From: Paenibacillus albidus
GTDB lineage: Bacteria; Bacillota; Bacilli; Paenibacillales; Paenibacillaceae
Assembly (NCBI RefSeq): GCF_014644435.1
Contig: NZ_BMKR01000008.1
Span: forward strand, 1-64,000
DNA length: 64,000 nucleotides
Direction: 5' to 3'
Below the pieces are notes generated by a model, which saw only the letters and a list, made by a program, of their open reading frames with translations, was not told the DNA's origin and did no database searches. Within the stretch, counting starts at the first letter, position 1; each line of letters starts with the position of its first letter. Below are positions 61,689-64,000 of the stretch, in pieces. The position numbers and the translations under genes are program-made.

Positions 61689-62951
61689 TTATATGAACTC
61701 GCTAAACATATTCTTTAGACGTTCCACCAATCCGGTCTTCCGAACGGGGTCCTGGTTTGGTGCAGTGTTCTGCTTGTTCCGGTTGACCGTCTTTTTGTTG
61801 CCGTTTCCTCCACTATTGCGGCCGCGGAATCTGCGGACGACATTGTGAAGGATACCGACACCGCCGGTAAAACCCGGGTCCCGGACTCCAATGTAATCCG
61901 GAACAGCGATACGTACAGATGCAGCCAGCTCTGTCTGAGCCACCTTTAACACGCCCGGCATAGACACAGTACCACCCGTAAGTATATAACCTCCAGGGAG
62001 CTCGCTGTAACCAAGCCGTTTCACTTCTTGGCGGATCAAATGAAATATCTCCTGGACCCTCGGCTCAATAATGGCCGCAAGATCCTCCTGGTTGAACTCT
62101 TTCTCCACGTTGCTGCCGATCCGCAGCACCTTGAATACTACATCGGAGGCAGCATCGTCAATCCAGGCGCAGCCATATTTCAGCTTTACCTTCTCCGCCT
62201 GATCCGTAAGTGTCCGAAGCCCGTAGGCAATATCATTGGTTACGAATTCTCCGCCGATCGGGATCGTCGAGGTTGCACTCAGGGAACCTTCTTCATAGAC
62301 AGCTATCGTCGTTGAGCCTGCACCGATATCCACCAGCACAGAACCCATGGACTTCTCGTCTTTGGATAGCGCCAATCCGCCGGCTCCCAGAGACATCAGC
62401 ACAAGATCCTTGACTTTAAGTCCTGATTTCTCTACACAGCGCAGCAGATTATGTATTGGCGTCTTGGCACCGGTGATGATGGTCGCTTCAACTTCCAGAC
62501 GAACACCAATCATTCCGCGCGGATCCTGGATCCCTTCGAGACCATCGACGATATATTGCTTGGCGACAACATCGATAACTTCACGTTCCGGAGGCAGCGC
62601 AATCACTTCCGCAGCCTTAATTACACGATCGATGTCATCCTCTCCGATTTCGCGGTCTTCATTCTGAACGGCCACGACACCGTGGCTGGATTGCAGGCCG
62701 ATATGATTGCCGGAGATCCCGACATAGACCTCGGATATTTGAATACCGACCATTTGCTCTGCATGATCCACAGCGCTCTTGATCGATTGCACAGTCTGAT
62801 CGATATCTACAATCGCACCTTTGCGTATTCCTTCCGAATCAGCAGATCCAACGCCAATAATATTAAAGGTTCCATTGGTTACTTCCCCGATAATTGCCCG
62901 AACTTTGGATGTACCGATGTCCAAACTAACAATGATGTCATTGTTGCTCAA
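61689..62951 (-). CDS. ftsA: Cell-division protein FtsA
   Basis: A 420-residue actin-like protein tethering FtsZ to the membrane. N-terminal 'VSLDIGTSKVRAIIGEV', 'VDIGAGSTTIAVYEEG' (about residue 205), 'GYILTGGTVSMPGV' (about 335) and the C-terminal amphipathic helix 'GLVERLKNMFSEFI'. TTG start at 62951 with GGAGGTG ten bases upstream. Confidence 0.97.
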   Translation of the reverse strand: MSNNDIIVSLDIGTSKVRAIIGEVTNGTFNIIGVGSADSEGIRKGAIVDIDQTVQSIKSAVDHAEQMVGIQISEVYVGISGNHIGLQSSHGVVAVQNEDREIGEDDIDRVIKAAEVIALPPEREVIDVVAKQYIVDGLEGIQDPRGMIGVRLEVEATIITGAKTPIHNLLRCVEKSGLKVKDLVLMSLGAGGLALSKDEKSMGSVLVDIGAGSTTIAVYEEGSLSATSTIPIGGEFVTNDIAYGLRTLTDQAEKVKLKYGCAWIDDAASDVVFKVLRIGSNVEKEFNQEDLAAIIEPRVQEIFHLIRQEVKRLGYSELPGGYILTGGTVSMPGVLKVAQTELAASVRIAVPDYIGVRDPGFTGGVGILHNVVRRFRGRNSGGNGNKKTVNRNKQNTAPNQDPVRKTGLVERLKNMFSEFI

Positions 62952-63079
62952 GCCCTATGGCACCTCCTGTTATTATCAAAGTAAATTTCAAGTTTTTTTC
63001 CCGGTCCCGGGAAACGTCTTTGTACATATTCAACATCCCTAATCCTTTCCCTCTTTTTTCTACAAATTTTTTGATTGGA

Positions 63080-63107
63080 ATATTAATACAACCACCTCAA
63101 ATGTCAA
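63080..63107 (-). promoter_or_regulatory. SigA promoter upstream of ftsA
   Basis: TTGACA (63107-63102) and TAATAT (63085-63080) with a 16-base spacer, 130 bases before the ftsA start. The 333-base stretch 62952-63284 between ftsA and divIB shows no gene and no other signal. Confidence 0.75.
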
Positions 63108-63284
63108 TGGTTTCTCTACAATTCATGGCAATGAGTCTATTATGGCGATCCCAAAAACCACTTCGAGGAATCCTATCCAAAATTAGGCTCGGATTTCAAA
63201 AAATCCGGAGAAAAAAGAGGGATGCAGCAAACTTGCCCATAAATCCGATTGTAGCATTTTTTAAGCCCTATTAGTAGGGACTAT

Positions 63285-64000
63285 TTACTCTTGCGCGTCC
63301 TCTTCATCCCTGGTTTCCACAATAAAAGGAACATAAGAATCAGCTTCAAGCATCCGAATCAGTCCCGGCTGCTCAGTCTCGATCACCTGATTCAGATAAG
63401 CCACTTTATCCTCAAGCAGGGAAATTGCCGTAATCACTTCAAAGCGTGAGCGTGTATACAGCTTGATCCGGTCCGGGAAGGACAGCGTAGGCGAGGGCAC
63501 AATTTCGGAGATGTCACTCGTCAACTCGTTCGGAATGCTCGCCAGCGCCTTGCACAGCTTGGCCTTATTAGGGTCTGAATCCTCCCAGTTCGTCAATATG
63601 GGCTTCTCTACTGCAATGCCGGTATCATTCACGGGAACCGCTGCTCCGCTGGACAATATCGCCTTCAGAATACCCTCCTGATTCATTTCGTAGGCAACCG
63701 CAGGATATTCCTCAACCGTGATAAGGACGCTGCCGGGGAACTTCTTCTCCACGGTGGCTTTCTGCACGGTCTTAAGCTTCATTAAAGCTGCTTCCACTTC
63801 CGTCTTGGATACGGCAAAAAATTGGCCTCCGACCTTTATTCCGCTCCCTGCAAGCAGCTCTTCCTGAGTCGAGTACTTGTCCCCGTGAATTTCAATCTTT
63901 GAGATATGGCTCACGGACGAACGGAAGAAAATCACAGCAAGCAGTGCTGCAAACAGGAGCAGCAGAATTGCTGTAACTTTACGGCTCATTTTTCTTTTGG
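63285..64000 (-). CDS. divIB: Cell-division protein DivIB/FtsQ, start beyond window
   Basis: At least 234 residues: a short basic N-terminus, one membrane helix ('VTAILLLLFAALLAVIFF'), a POTRA domain ('ISKIEIHGDKYSTQEELLAGSGIKVGGQFFAVS') and the FtsQ/DivIB domain to residue 215, then an acidic tail. An ATG at 63989 has no ribosome-binding site, and the frame stays open to the window edge, so the true start probably lies outside. It acts with DivIC and FtsL in the divisome. Confidence 0.9.
   Translation of the reverse strand, partial: KRKMSRKVTAILLLLFAALLAVIFFRSSVSHISKIEIHGDKYSTQEELLAGSGIKVGGQFFAVSKTEVEAALMKLKTVQKATVEKKFPGSVLITVEEYPAVAYEMNQEGILKAILSSGAAVPVNDTGIAVEKPILTNWEDSDPNKAKLCKALASIPNELTSDISEIVPSPTLSFPDRIKLYTRSRFEVITAISLLEDKVAYLNQVIETEQPGLIRMLEADSYVPFIVETRDEEDAQE

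Overview
The window looks like a Paenibacillus-type chromosome (spore-forming Firmicute). Positions 1 to about 33,680 are most of a temperate myovirus prophage. Positions about 33,680-64,000 are a core region whose gene order matches the Bacillus/Paenibacillus block ftsA-ftsZ-spoIIGA-sigE-sigG-ylmC-ylmD-ylmE-sepF-ylmG-ylmH-divIVA-ileS-(TraR/DksA-like)-lspA-rluD-(dapL)-pyrR-pyrB-pyrC-carA-carB-pyrF-pyrE. The genus is inferred from this synteny, spoIIGA/sigE/sigG, PyrR attenuation, the ileS T-box and a DapL-type aminotransferase; I ran no database search.

Prophage, read from its integration end towards position 1: a tyrosine integrase (32402-33559) sits beside a tRNA-Ile2/tRNA-fMet pair. An immunity switch follows (ImmA/IrrE-like protease, CI-like repressor, five copies of a 15-bp operator, Cro-like gene). 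The early region holds DNA-binding proteins, a replisome organiser with six iterons inside its coding sequence, a G39P-like helicase loader and a DnaB helicase. Two tiny membrane-protein genes lie on the opposite strand. A MazG-like enzyme and an ArpU-like late regulator come next, then a candidate late promoter with six sites spaced exactly 11 bp apart. The late operon runs leftward: a second tyrosine recombinase, HNH nuclease, an inserted PD-(D/E)XK-like gene, terminases, portal, protease, HK97 capsid, head-tail connectors, sheath, tube, chaperone, tape measure, baseplate, tail fibre, XkdX, XhlA-like protein and holin. The endolysin and the other attachment site lie beyond position 1.

Host region: the pyr operon (43.4-34.2 kb) has a promoter, a PyrR-binding loop and an attenuator terminator, but lacks pyrP, pyrK and pyrD. 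Upstream are dapL, rluD and lspA, then a TraR/DksA-like gene and a small gene on the plus strand. ileS encodes a long, eukaryote-like (type 2) IleRS. It is preceded by an isoleucine T-box, but about 0.9 kb of inverted-repeat-bounded DNA with six GC-rich ~89-bp tandem repeats lies between the T-box terminator and the ileS start. Beyond it are divIVA, the ylm/sepF division genes, sigG, sigE, spoIIGA, ftsZ, ftsA and divIB (cut by the window edge).

The signals most worth a second look are the element in the ileS leader, the 11-bp-phased late-promoter array, the iterons within the replisome organiser, the PD-(D/E)XK-like cargo gene in the packaging module and the counter-oriented small membrane-protein genes.
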